A stretch of DNA of 64,000 bases from positions 1 through 64,000 of the forward strand of contig NZ_CP036298.1 of the NCBI RefSeq assembly GCF_007752135.1. Reading direction: 5' to 3'. Origin of the DNA: Aureliella helgolandensis. GTDB lineage: Bacteria > Planctomycetota > Planctomycetia > Pirellulales > Pirellulaceae. Below, one piece after another: positions 54,873 through 63,782 of this stretch. The notes beneath the pieces were generated by a model. It saw nothing but the letters and a program-made list of their open reading frames with translations. It was not told where the DNA came from and did not search any database. Made by a program: the position numbers and the translations under genes. Every line of letters begins with the position of its first letter. Position 1 is the first letter of the stretch.

Positions 54873-54914
54873 GTGCTGAGTGCAGAGTGCTGAGTGCAGA
54901 GTGCAGAGTGCTGA
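54873..54914. repeat. 7-bp tandem array, six units
   Basis: Six units of GTGCTGA or GTGCAGA (order A,B,A,B,B,A) just after the TPR-like gene. A simple slippage repeat; the base between the two unit types changes only at two positions. Confidence 0.85.
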
Positions 54915-55003
54915 GTGGGCCACCGCTTCCTAGCCATTGTCGTGCAGGTGGCAAGGCCAAGCGGTGATGCGGACCGGCTGCTGCCAAGTGCAGCGCTCTT
55001 GCG

Positions 55004-55561
55004 TCAGTTGGCGCGTAGGCGGAAGGCCCATTGACTGGTGGCTGCTCCGCTGGCTGGGTGCTTAGGAGCGAACGTTGCCTCGGTGTCGACCAATTCAGCG
55101 ATGGAGCTAGGTGAAATAGCTTCAACATGAATGGCATGATTTCCAATTGCACCTGAGATGGCGCCGCTGGCTGATTGATTCCAGCCCTCAGCGACCTGAT
55201 AGGTGCTCAGCAACCGCTCCGGCTGGATGGGGGAGCGGCAGGCCAGCTCGACGATCCAGCATTTTAAGTCGGGGATTAGGGTGAAACTGGCTGACCAGTG
55301 TCCACGGCCTGACATGCCAACGCCAAACACGATTTGGCGACCATCGACAAAGTTTTGCTGGTGAATTTGTTGCAGCGGTGGGCTGGTTGGCCAAACACTG
55401 CTGCTGTTGGATTCCACGGAAGCGAGAATGGGGGTGGTTGGAGCGTCGCTAAAGCTCCAAAAATGATGGTAGCGGTCATTGGCCCATTCAAAGACGAGGT
55501 TCCCAAGGCTGCCACCATCGATCTGTAGCGGTTCACCCTCACGGTTTGATTGGTTTGCCAT
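55004..55561 (-). CDS. Hypothetical protein
   Basis: 185 residues, no signal peptide, membrane segment or recognised motif. The central part has beta-strand-like Trp-rich stretches (WANDRYHHFWSFSDAPTTP, GRGHWSASFTLIPDLKCWIV). It lies 67 bases downstream of prfB on the same strand. Codon use looks like a real gene, but I cannot name a family. Confidence 0.55.
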   Translation of the reverse strand: MANQSNREGEPLQIDGGSLGNLVFEWANDRYHHFWSFSDAPTTPILASVESNSSSVWPTSPPLQQIHQQNFVDGRQIVFGVGMSGRGHWSASFTLIPDLKCWIVELACRSPIQPERLLSTYQVAEGWNQSASGAISGAIGNHAIHVEAISPSSIAELVDTEATFAPKHPASGAATSQWAFRLRAN

Positions 55562-55628
55562 AATTCGAAATCTTTACGTTGGGCGCTAAGCCGATTTGCG
55601 GTGCGTGTGGGTTTTGCGAGGCTTCGAT

Positions 55629-56742
55629 TTATTCGGCGGTGCTTTCGGCCATTCGCCAAACCAGAAAGGCGTCCAAGAAACCTTGGATGTCGCCGTCCAT
55701 GACCCCTTGGAAACTGCCTTGGAGATGCCCGGTGCGGGCATCTTTAACCCGTTGGTCGGGGTGGAGGAAGTAGTTGCGAATCTGAGAGCCGAATCCCTTT
55801 TGTCGGACTTTGTTCTGGTACTTGGTGGCTTGTTCATCCTCGATGCGTTCCTCTTCGATCCGCGCGATGCGGGCGCGCAGCATCTTCCAAGCCGTGGCGC
55901 GATTCTTGTGTTGACTCCGTTCACTTTGGCAGGCTGCCACGACGCCGGTGGGCAGGTGGGTAAGGCGAACGGCGCTGTCCGTTTTATTGACGTGTTGGCC
56001 CCCCGCACCGCTGGCGCGGTAGGTATCTTCGCGGACGTCATTCTCATCAATTTCGACTTCAACCGAATCGCTCAGTTCCGGAGCTACATCGACGGCAGCG
56101 AAGCTGGTTTGACGTTTGCCATCCGCATTGAAAGGGCTGATGCGGACGAGGCGGTGAATGCCCTCTTCTCCCTTGAGGTAGCCGTAGGCCATGGGGCCAC
56201 GCACGGCGATGGTGGCCTGGGTAATCCCGGCCTCCTCGTTGTCTTGGCGATCCATCAATTCGACGGTGAAATCGTTTTTCTCCGCCCAGGAAATGTACAT
56301 GGAGAGGAGCATGGCGGCCCAGTCGTTGGCGTCAACGCCCCCGTCGCGTGCATGCACGCTCAGCAGCGCCCCTGCGTTATCATGTGGACCGTTGAGCAGT
56401 GCCTTGAGTTCGAGCTCCGCGACTTGCTTCTCCAGTCGCGCTATCTCGGCGTCGATTTCGGCGCCAACCGAGCTGTCCTCTGCCATGATCTCGATTAAAC
56501 CGTCAAGGTCATCGGCCGCGGCAATGGATTCCTTAAGGGGGACAACGATGCTCCGCAAACCCTTCAGTTCACCCACCGTCGTTTGAGCTTTTTCCTGATT
56601 GTTCCAAAACCCTTCGGCAGCCATTTGGTCCTCGATGGCTGCGACTTGCGTCAGCTTGATATCGAAGTCAAAGACTGTCCCGAAGTTGAGTCAGGCGTTG
56701 ACGAATCGCGGTAGCGCGATCGGTCAGATTTCCTTCACTCAT
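55629..56742 (-). CDS. prfB: Peptide chain release factor 2 with programmed +1 frameshift
   Basis: Frame 1 starts ATG 56742 and reads 24 codons to CTT TGA; the slippery site CTTTGAC is at 56673-56667 and the stop at 56670-56668. A +1 shift gives DFDIKLTQVAAIEDQ, then the rest of RF2 to 55629, 370 residues in all (E. coli RF2 has 365). RF2 recognises UAA/UGA; the SPF motif (RISPFNADG) and the catalytic GGQ (GAGGQHVNKTDS) are present. An SD-like CGGGAC lies a few bases before the slip site, as in E. coli. The protein is fully made only by frameshifting, which autoregulates RF2. Confidence 0.95.
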
Positions 56743-56798
56743 CTGAGACACCTCTTCAATCTATTGGGAGAACTAGGGATGGGCACGGACGGACCCGA

Positions 56799-57317
56799 CT
56801 ACTTAATCCGTTTGATGATATGCCACCCAAACGGACTTGTCGTCGCGTCGTAGGGGGCGATTTCGATTTCTCCGACATCCAACTGAAAACCGACATCACC
56901 GAAGGCGGCTACCATACCGGATCGCGCATAGACATGTTTGCTAGGAATGCGGCTACTCATGTCGCTTTCGAACCCGTTGTTCGCCATCTGGTAGATTCCA
57001 GGTGGGGAATCGTCGGTGTGCTCGCGGACGATTTGATCAAAGTCGGCACCCGCCATGGCCTTTTCGAACAACTCTTGGGCCAATTGTTCAGCTTCCTCTT
57101 GCGAGCGAGCGGCTGAAGGGACTGAGCCTTGGAATCCAATTAGGCAATGTTGGACGGTAATGTAGCCAGGCTCACCCTCTTCGGTAACGACGTCCTCGCG
57201 ATAGACTTCGCTGTTGGTTTTGAGGCTCGAACAACCTGCGAGGCTCAGCAAACCACTCAAGACAACGCAGCCCCAAAGAGTGCTGTTTCCGCGTGGTGAA
57301 GCAATACGCATCAGCAT
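56799..57317 (-). CDS. PpiC-like (parvulin) peptidyl-prolyl isomerase lipoprotein
   Basis: 172 residues. A lipoprotein signal ends at Cys29 (LSLAGC). The rest is a single parvulin domain: ITVQHCLIGFQGS opening strand, then RSQEEAEQLAQELFEKAMAG, FDQIVREHTDDSPPG and the closing FGDVGFQLDVGEIEIAPYDA, ending in SPFGWHIIKRIK, the typical parvulin end. It would catalyse proline isomerisation of exported proteins, anchored to the envelope. It lies between prfB and the DUF1611 gene on the same strand. Confidence 0.85.
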   Translation of the reverse strand: MLMRIASPRGNSTLWGCVVLSGLLSLAGCSSLKTNSEVYREDVVTEEGEPGYITVQHCLIGFQGSVPSAARSQEEAEQLAQELFEKAMAGADFDQIVREHTDDSPPGIYQMANNGFESDMSSRIPSKHVYARSGMVAAFGDVGFQLDVGEIEIAPYDATTSPFGWHIIKRIK

Positions 57318-57356
57318 TTTCCTACCTAATTGTATGATCGAAATAGTTTATTGGAC

Positions 57357-58400
57357 TTAGGATTGCCAGACGCGACTGTCGTAGAACGCCTCGGCCGTAT
57401 CCAGCAAGCGGTCGGGACCATCGCGGACGATGTCGACTACAGGCAATTCTAGCTCATCTTCCACGCGACGGGCTAGTTCGGCCGCCGCCGGAGGACTCAG
57501 TTTGCGACCATTCATGGCCAAACCGATTGTCTGGCAAGGTTGATAGATGCTCGCCATCGTCTCAAACAATTCGCGTTGCCGCGCTAGGCTCGGCAAAGGA
57601 ACATGCTCCAAGCCCCCGACTACCTCTCGTCCCGCTTCAAACACGAAGATCAATCCGTGGGGCTGGCAGCCATGGAGGATGCCTAAGGTGACTGCGGCAT
57701 AGGAGGGATGTACGAGACTCCCCTGCCCTTCGACCAAGATGATGTCGTGATGTTGTGTATCGAGTACCAATTGCTCGGCAGCCCCGCTCACAAAGTCAGC
57801 CACCACGCAGTCAATGGGCAGGCCCGCACCGGAAACCATGATTCCCGTTTGCCCCGTGGCCACAAAGTGCGCGTCTCGACCGCGAGCGGCAAGGCCGCGG
57901 GCGATCTCGAGACTAGCCAGCATCTTCCCGATGCTGCAGTCGTGTCCCACGGTGTGCAATCGACAGCAGGTGGAGTTCAGCCCCTGGCGGCGGGCGATGT
58001 CGTGGAATGTGTTTTTGCGGACGTCGGTAATGGTAACGCCACGCGCCTTGGCGGCGGCCATCAATTCGGCGTCATTGGACAGGAAGTCGTGCAACCCGCT
58101 GAGGACGTCCATGCCTCGGGAAATCGCGTCTAGAATAACGGCTCGCCACGCCACTGGGATTTTTCCGCCAGGGGGGGCGATCCCCATCACCAATGTCTTG
58201 GGGTTGGAGACATCATCGAGCGAACCGATGACGGGAGTTGTCCCACCAGCCTCCAGCAGTTCCTGAGCGGTACGCCCGACATTGTCAGGATCATAGACTG
58301 CGATGCACTCGTCGGGACAGTATCGCAACAAGCCAGAAGCGGTCTTGCCGGTATGTGGATTGGAGTGTCCCCAAGTGAGGAGGACCATGCGACGCGACAT
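57357..58400 (-). CDS. DUF1611 (DgcN-like) P-loop protein
   Basis: 347 residues. The family has an N-terminal domain followed by a P-loop NTPase-like domain; here GHDCSIGKM (about residues 152-160) is the nucleotide motif, preceded by GLNSTCCRLHTV. Related DgcN proteins acetylate D-glutamate together with a second enzyme, DgcA, but no such partner gene is next to it. The gene starts 6 bases after the acpS stop, so both probably share a transcript. Confidence 0.75.
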   Translation of the reverse strand: MSRRMVLLTWGHSNPHTGKTASGLLRYCPDECIAVYDPDNVGRTAQELLEAGGTTPVIGSLDDVSNPKTLVMGIAPPGGKIPVAWRAVILDAISRGMDVLSGLHDFLSNDAELMAAAKARGVTITDVRKNTFHDIARRQGLNSTCCRLHTVGHDCSIGKMLASLEIARGLAARGRDAHFVATGQTGIMVSGAGLPIDCVVADFVSGAAEQLVLDTQHHDIILVEGQGSLVHPSYAAVTLGILHGCQPHGLIFVFEAGREVVGGLEHVPLPSLARQRELFETMASIYQPCQTIGLAMNGRKLSPPAAAELARRVEDELELPVVDIVRDGPDRLLDTAEAFYDSRVWQS

Positions 58401-58406
58401 GTTGTA

Positions 58407-58823
58407 TTAAGGCCTTTCTCCCAAGGCCGTTGCATAGGCCGTGGCATAATCTTGGCAATGTGAGATGCTGATCAGCATCTCACGGACGCCTTGCGAGTGA
58501 CTGATTTCCAACGCTTTTTCGGTGAGGACAATGTTTGGCTTGCCGCCTTGTTGATTCACGACTTCCACGTCGGTCCATTTGATTCCGTGAGCCCAGCCCG
58601 TTCCCAGGGCTTTGAGCACTGCTTCCTTGGCAGCCCAGCGGCCTGCGTAGTGTTGCACCGAGGATTTTCGAAGCGAGCAGTAATCAATTTCCTGAGGAGT
58701 ATAAACGCGTTGCAGGAAAGCGTCGCCATGTTTCTCAATCATTTGTCCGACTCGCTTGCATTCGGCGATGTCGGTGCCTATTCCCAATACCTGGCCCGAT
58801 ACGGCTTGTTGATTTAGTTGCAT
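58407..58823 (-). CDS. acpS: Holo-acyl-carrier-protein synthase AcpS
   Basis: 138 residues. Transfers phosphopantetheine from CoA to apo-ACP. The metal/CoA motifs GIGTDIAECKRV and WAAKEAVLKALGTG are present, and the sequence ends SISHCQDYATAYATAL, typical of the family. ATG 58823 (MQLNQQAV) is chosen; a TTG four codons earlier is also in frame. The DUF1611 gene follows after 6 bases. Unlike many bacteria, pdxJ is not next to it. Confidence 0.92.
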   Translation of the reverse strand: MQLNQQAVSGQVLGIGTDIAECKRVGQMIEKHGDAFLQRVYTPQEIDYCSLRKSSVQHYAGRWAAKEAVLKALGTGWAHGIKWTDVEVVNQQGGKPNIVLTEKALEISHSQGVREMLISISHCQDYATAYATALGERP

Positions 58824-58888
58824 TTTTGATTCCAATGCTAAAATCGCACCCCGAATCGAATTGCAGCAGCAACTAATCCGGCCTGACT

Positions 58889-58917
58889 TGCGCGGCGGGT
58901 TACAGTATCAACCAGCC
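58889..58917. repeat. Fragment resembling the 114-bp element end
   Basis: The stretch with CGCGGCGGGTTACAGTATCA then ACCAGCC resembles the right end of the 114-bp elements (CGCAGCGGGTTACTATTTCG then ACAGCCC). It is shorter and more diverged than 4090-4126. It lies in the gap between acpS and argJ. It could be a decayed copy or a chance match of G+C-rich sequence. Confidence 0.45.
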
Positions 58918-58950
58918 GGATGCACCAGGATTGGCAGGTACGGGGGGGGC

Positions 58951-60147
58951 TCATGTTGTGTACTCAGAATTGAACTCAACATAGGCAACCGTGAGATCGC
59001 TGGTCCAGTGGGTGCAAGCGCCATCCCCTTGGCCGACAGCCAGTTCGACGAGTGTCGTGCGGTTGTTTTTGATCGAGGCACTGGCCGCCTTAGCATCGAA
59101 GGCAAGGGGTTCACCATTTTCGAACAGCGCGATTCCGTTGATCTTCAAACAGAGCTTTGGGCTTTCGATGGGGACGCCAGCATAGCCTGCGGCTGAGACG
59201 ATGCGGCCCCAATTCGGGTCGCAGCCGTAAACGGCCGTTTTTACGAGATTGCTACTCGCGACGGTGTGGGAGATCTTCCGAGCATCGGCCTCGGAGGCGG
59301 CGCCGCTGACACGGACTTCGATCAAGTGGGTGGCACCCTCGCCATCGGTCGGGATCTGCTTCGCCAGTTCAATGCACATGGCTTCCAGGTGTTCGGCAAA
59401 CTCGGCCTGTTCCCGGTCCGAAAACTCCGCTCCGCCCGCTTGCCCATTGGCCAGCAGGACCATGGTGTCATTGGTGCTGGTGTGACCTTCCACGCTGATG
59501 TTGTTGAAGGATTTGTTGGCGGCAACGGAGAGCATGTGCTGTGCCTGCGCGGCCGATAATGGGGCGTCGGTAAACACGCAACAGAGCATGGTAGCCATAT
59601 TGGGGCCGATCATTCCCGCTCCCTTGGCGATCCCGGCAATGCGTACGGTACGCCCACCGATGCGGCACTCTCGGGTCGTGACCTTGCGGCCGATATCGGT
59701 GGTCAGGATGCCGTCGGAGGCGTCCAAGAAAGCTTGCTGAGACCCGTCGAGCTGGCTGGCGGCTTGGCGGATGCCCGCTTCGACTTTTTCCATTGGCAGA
59801 AAGTGCCCAATCACCCCGGTGCTCATCACCAAGGTTTGTTCGGGTTGGACGTCGCTGGCATAGCAGCTGGCCACGATTTCACACATGCGAGCCGCGTCTG
59901 CGGCGCCCTGTGCGCCGGTGCAGGCGTTTGCGTTCCCGCTGTTGATCACGACCGCGCGGGCATCGTTCAGGGGGGTGCGCCCCCGGCATAGGACAACCGG
60001 CGCAGCGACCACTTGGTTTTGCGTGTAAACGCCGGCTGCTGCGGCTGGCGTGTCGGAGACGATCAACGTCACATCCTTTTTGCCGGATGCCTTAATTCCA
60101 GCTCCAACTCCGGCAAAACGAAATCCGACGGGTAGATGATGTGTCAC
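58951..60147 (-). CDS. argJ: Glutamate N-acetyltransferase / amino-acid acetyltransferase ArgJ
   Basis: 398 residues. Bifunctional enzyme of arginine synthesis: makes N-acetylglutamate and recycles the acetyl group from N-acetylornithine. The self-cleavage site is in GAGMIGPNMATMLCC, where the Thr becomes the N-terminal nucleophile; other family blocks are VINSGNANACTGAQG and GCDPNWGRIVSAAGYAG. Start GTG 60147. argC is 152 bases upstream on the same strand. argB and argD are not present nearby. Confidence 0.94.
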   Translation of the reverse strand: MTHHLPVGFRFAGVGAGIKASGKKDVTLIVSDTPAAAAGVYTQNQVVAAPVVLCRGRTPLNDARAVVINSGNANACTGAQGAADAARMCEIVASCYASDVQPEQTLVMSTGVIGHFLPMEKVEAGIRQAASQLDGSQQAFLDASDGILTTDIGRKVTTRECRIGGRTVRIAGIAKGAGMIGPNMATMLCCVFTDAPLSAAQAQHMLSVAANKSFNNISVEGHTSTNDTMVLLANGQAGGAEFSDREQAEFAEHLEAMCIELAKQIPTDGEGATHLIEVRVSGAASEADARKISHTVASSNLVKTAVYGCDPNWGRIVSAAGYAGVPIESPKLCLKINGIALFENGEPLAFDAKAASASIKNNRTTLVELAVGQGDGACTHWTSDLTVAYVEFNSEYTT

Positions 60148-60299
60148 AGTAGTTCTAATCCAATGGTGTTGCTAACTAGTTACTTCTCATCCCACATGCA
60201 CCAATGCACCGGCGACATGACGGCAAGGGACGCCTCAATCACTCCTGTTCCAAGAAGCTGGCCGATTCCGCCAGCCGCAGGGAACCGGCGCCGCTGGGG

Positions 60300-61313
60300 C
60301 TAGGGATGCAGCCCATGTTTTTCCTCTTGGCCATACATGATGTTCATGCATTGGACGGCCGCTCCCGACGCGCCCTTGATCAAATTGTCGAGCGCCGACA
60401 ATAGAATAATCCAACCACCATTTTCCCGGACGCTGATGTCACAATAATTCGTACCCGAAACGAATTTAGTGAGCGGCAGATGGGCGGTGATGCGCACGAA
60501 GGGTTCGCGATCGTAGAACGTGTTCAGGCATTCGCGAACTTGGTTGGCAGTGACTCCTGCGGTAGGCCGCGCATAGATCGTCGACAGAATCCCACGGTCC
60601 ATTGGAACTAGATGAGGGGTGAACACAACCTGCGGCTCGGTCCCGGTAAACCGCCCGACGATGTCCACGATCTCCGGTTGATGGCGGTGTGTGCCTACGG
60701 CATATGCCGAAAAGGATTCGTTGACCTCGGAATAAATATTGCCGACCTTGGGGCTCCGTCCGGCCCCGCTCGCTCCGCTCTTGGAATCGACGATGATCGA
60801 CGCTGTCTCAATCAGTCCTTCCTGGATCAATGGCGCCAAGGGCAAAATGGCGCTCGATGGGTAACAGCCTGGATTGGCCACTAGTTGAGCATCGCGAAGC
60901 TCTTCGCGAAACAGCTCCGGCAATCCATAGGGGGTTTGCCCCAGCCGCCCTGGATCAGGATGAGCGTTCCCATACCATTTCTCGTACAGCTTGGGCGTGC
61001 TCAAGCGGTAGTCGGCGCTCAAGTCAATCACCCGGCAATTGTGGGTCAATATCTCGGAAACAATCGGAGCCGAAGCTGCATGCGGCAGGCAGCAAAACAC
61101 CACGTCGCATCGCTCGCCCAGCTGCTGAGGAGTGAGATCCTCGACCACTAAATTGATGCGACCGGTCAATTGGGGGTGCATGCAGCAAATGGTCGATCCA
61201 TCGGCCTGGCGACTGGTGGCCGCCACAATCTGCACATTGGGGTGTCGCAACAGCAGCTTAATGGCTTCAATGGCGGTGTAGCCCGAACAGCCCACGATTC
61301 CAACTTTAATCAT
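60300..61313 (-). CDS. argC: N-acetyl-gamma-glutamyl-phosphate reductase ArgC
   Basis: 337 residues. NADPH-dependent reductase, third step of arginine synthesis. VGIVGCSGYTAIEAIKLLLR is the nucleotide-binding start, and VANPGCYPSSAILPLAPL carries the catalytic Cys. ATG 61313 is chosen, since an extension to 61358 adds residues before the normal start. argJ follows; the two genes likely form an operon. Confidence 0.94.
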   Translation of the reverse strand: MIKVGIVGCSGYTAIEAIKLLLRHPNVQIVAATSRQADGSTICCMHPQLTGRINLVVEDLTPQQLGERCDVVFCCLPHAASAPIVSEILTHNCRVIDLSADYRLSTPKLYEKWYGNAHPDPGRLGQTPYGLPELFREELRDAQLVANPGCYPSSAILPLAPLIQEGLIETASIIVDSKSGASGAGRSPKVGNIYSEVNESFSAYAVGTHRHQPEIVDIVGRFTGTEPQVVFTPHLVPMDRGILSTIYARPTAGVTANQVRECLNTFYDREPFVRITAHLPLTKFVSGTNYCDISVRENGGWIILLSALDNLIKGASGAAVQCMNIMYGQEEKHGLHP

Positions 61314-61466
61314 CGCACTGTAACTCTCTGTAGACGACTCTTGGTAGATTGCCAGCACAACCCACTATTCCGCCCGATGTAGTGAATGGCTCCAAATGGT
61401 AGGGCAGCGGAGGAATTCCCAGTTAGCCCACTAGCGGGCCATTATAGCACTGAGCGAGATTGTCTC

Positions 61467-63584
61467 TCAGGGGGGAGACTGGCGGGGGAATATTTGTCGG
61501 AGGCGGTCGGCGTTGGTCGTCTGTTCGAGCTCCGGAGTGCGGAGGGAGCCCACGAAGTGAATGAGGTTCTCGATCTCAGCAGCCCCGAGGCTCGTGAGGG
61601 AGGGATGCGGAGTGCCTGGGAGCCCCACGGTGATTCGGTAATAAAGATCCGCCGGACTGTCACCACCCCGCAGCGGAGCGGATCGCAAGTCGCGGCTGAC
61701 TACCGGACGACCCAAGGAATCCGCCAACACGAGGGGGGCTGAATCGCTGAGCGAATGGCAACCCGCGCAGCCAACTTGATGATAGAGCTGCTCTCCAGCC
61801 GCGATGGCCGAGGGAGTGGCTGGGCTGAAATCTGGTGCGGCCAGCGGCGGCAAGGGGGCGGAGCGCGCGACGACCCAAGCCTCCATCTCCTTTTCAGACG
61901 ACTCGCTACCAAGAGACTCAATCCCAGAGTCGCTGCCAGCTGGGGCTCCTGCCGACGCCTCTTCCTGTTCCGCAAGCGAGTTCGCTTCCGCTTGGTATTG
62001 CTCTCGCAAGCCGGTTCGCTGAAAGGCGCGCAAGACTGCAATCAGCTGCTCCAGGTCTGAGGCGGAGAGTAGTGGGAACGCTGGCATCGACGATCCGGCT
62101 TGCCCATGTCGGATTGAGCGAATGACATCGTCGTCGGTGCCCAGTCCGTTGCTGGCTGAGACGATCCGCAGCGGCTCGCTGCGAAAGTTGCGAGGCGCTG
62201 GGAAGAGGTGACGCGCCGCGCGACCATTCCCGGCCCCTGACTCACCATGGCAGGTCGCACACAGCTCGGAATAGAGCGCATACCCTGGCAGGCTGAGTGC
62301 CTCGGTGTCTGCTGCTATCATCTTTCTTGGTGGAGCGATGGGAGGTGGATTGGATAAGTCAGCCACCGCAGCAATGGCAGCCGCCAAGCCCGAATCGCCC
62401 GGATACATGGCTTGCTTGCCGATCAAGTCACCATAGCGTCGCATCCGCGCCACTCGCTCGAAATTGGTCTCGAAGACTTGGTGGGCCAGGGTGGGCTGAC
62501 CGCTGAGTGCCAGCGTGGTCGCAATGTCCGTCACGCGTTGCATCATTGGCAAGCTGGCGGAGTGCTGTCCCTGAAAATTTAGCCGAAACGCTTGGTCGGC
62601 CAAATTGCGGAAATCTTCGATGCCCGCCAACTGCGTTTGAGCTAAATGGCCCAAGCTGTCTGCGTAGTTTCCAAGGTCGAGTTCCACTTCAGCCAGCTCG
62701 AACAACGCCAGTGGGTCGGTGGGTTCCCCATCAAATAGTTCCCGTGCGAGAGAGGCATCTCCTCCTTGGCGACGGGCCTGCGAGAGTCGGATACTGGCTT
62801 CACGATTCTGCGGAAAGTGGACTGCAAAGTACTCCAAAATCGCGCGTGCTTTGGTTGTGTCCAGGAATCGAGGCTGGGCGTAGAGTTCGGCGAGCGCAAG
62901 ATACGCGAGCTCGTTGCGAGGAGACAAGCGGATCGCTTCCCGCAAGGCATCGGCTGCTCCTGCCGTTTCTCCCCTGCTGAGTAGGAGGGCAGCGTAGATG
63001 CGTAGCTGATTCGATTTGGTGCTTTGCTCCGCCGCCGCGGCGTCCTTCTGCCACCGCTTGAAGATTTTGTGGGCCGCGTCCAGATCGTTGGCGAACAATG
63101 CGCCTTGCACGACGGCGGGTGCCGCCTCGGGAAACTCTACACCAGCATCCAGTAGCCTTTCCAATTCTGCTTCTGGAGGCTGCTCGAAATCGCCTGACTG
63201 GGCTCGCAGCAATCGCTGCTCGTTAGCGACTTGCGGTGCAATGGCAAGCTCGTAACCTACCAATTCGACTAGCTGGCCAAACTCTACTTGGTGATTCAGT
63301 CGACGTTCACACTTGAGTGCTAGCAGGAAGAGGGCTGCATTGGCGTCGGATTCAAGCGAGAAGTCCTCGGAGACGATGGGGAACAGGGCCGCAGAGAGCT
63401 TCGACAGGTCACCTTTGTCATACTCTGTCTGCCAGTTTTCTAAATTGGGATCGGAGAGTTCCTGGGGCGTCTCGGTGCGCAGCGATGGCAGGCAGGTGAT
63501 GGCCGCAGCAATCCCTCCAACCACCACGAGCAGGCCCAGTCCCCAACTAAGAGTGTCTTTCAGCGATCTTCGACGAGTGTGCAT
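61467..63584 (-). CDS. TPR protein fused to two c-type cytochrome domains
   Basis: 705 residues. One N-terminal membrane anchor (LGLLVVVGGIAAAITCL) leads into a 400-residue helical TPR-like region (for example LLLSRGETAGAADALREAIR with LSPRNELAYLALAELYAQP). Then come two haem c motifs: CATCH at 442-446 and CAGCH at 606-610, each followed by a predicted cytochrome fold with a later Met. The gap between them is rich in Ser, Glu and Gly. It should be an electron carrier in the periplasm, anchored to the inner membrane, with the TPR part binding a partner. No cytochrome oxidase gene is adjacent. Confidence 0.87.
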   Translation of the reverse strand: MHTRRRSLKDTLSWGLGLLVVVGGIAAAITCLPSLRTETPQELSDPNLENWQTEYDKGDLSKLSAALFPIVSEDFSLESDANAALFLLALKCERRLNHQVEFGQLVELVGYELAIAPQVANEQRLLRAQSGDFEQPPEAELERLLDAGVEFPEAAPAVVQGALFANDLDAAHKIFKRWQKDAAAAEQSTKSNQLRIYAALLLSRGETAGAADALREAIRLSPRNELAYLALAELYAQPRFLDTTKARAILEYFAVHFPQNREASIRLSQARRQGGDASLARELFDGEPTDPLALFELAEVELDLGNYADSLGHLAQTQLAGIEDFRNLADQAFRLNFQGQHSASLPMMQRVTDIATTLALSGQPTLAHQVFETNFERVARMRRYGDLIGKQAMYPGDSGLAAAIAAVADLSNPPPIAPPRKMIAADTEALSLPGYALYSELCATCHGESGAGNGRAARHLFPAPRNFRSEPLRIVSASNGLGTDDDVIRSIRHGQAGSSMPAFPLLSASDLEQLIAVLRAFQRTGLREQYQAEANSLAEQEEASAGAPAGSDSGIESLGSESSEKEMEAWVVARSAPLPPLAAPDFSPATPSAIAAGEQLYHQVGCAGCHSLSDSAPLVLADSLGRPVVSRDLRSAPLRGGDSPADLYYRITVGLPGTPHPSLTSLGAAEIENLIHFVGSLRTPELEQTTNADRLRQIFPRQSPP

Positions 63585-63782
63585 CTAGGGTCTCTAGAGA
63601 GCTGGAGAATTCGGGCGGTCCAGTGATCCGCGGATCGTCCGCAAGTGGTTTCAGGTACTATGGTATCATGCGCTGCCAGCAAGGCGGGGACACCCTGGGA
63701 AATGCTCTGGCGGTTTCTCAAAACTAGGGTTCAGCCCAATGGGTAGTCAAGGTAGCTAGGTCGACGATAATCGGAATTGGGA

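Noticed and set aside
55586-56062. 158-codon frame overlapping prfB in another frame
   Set aside because: Shadow of prfB on the same strand; prfB is supported by motifs over its whole length.
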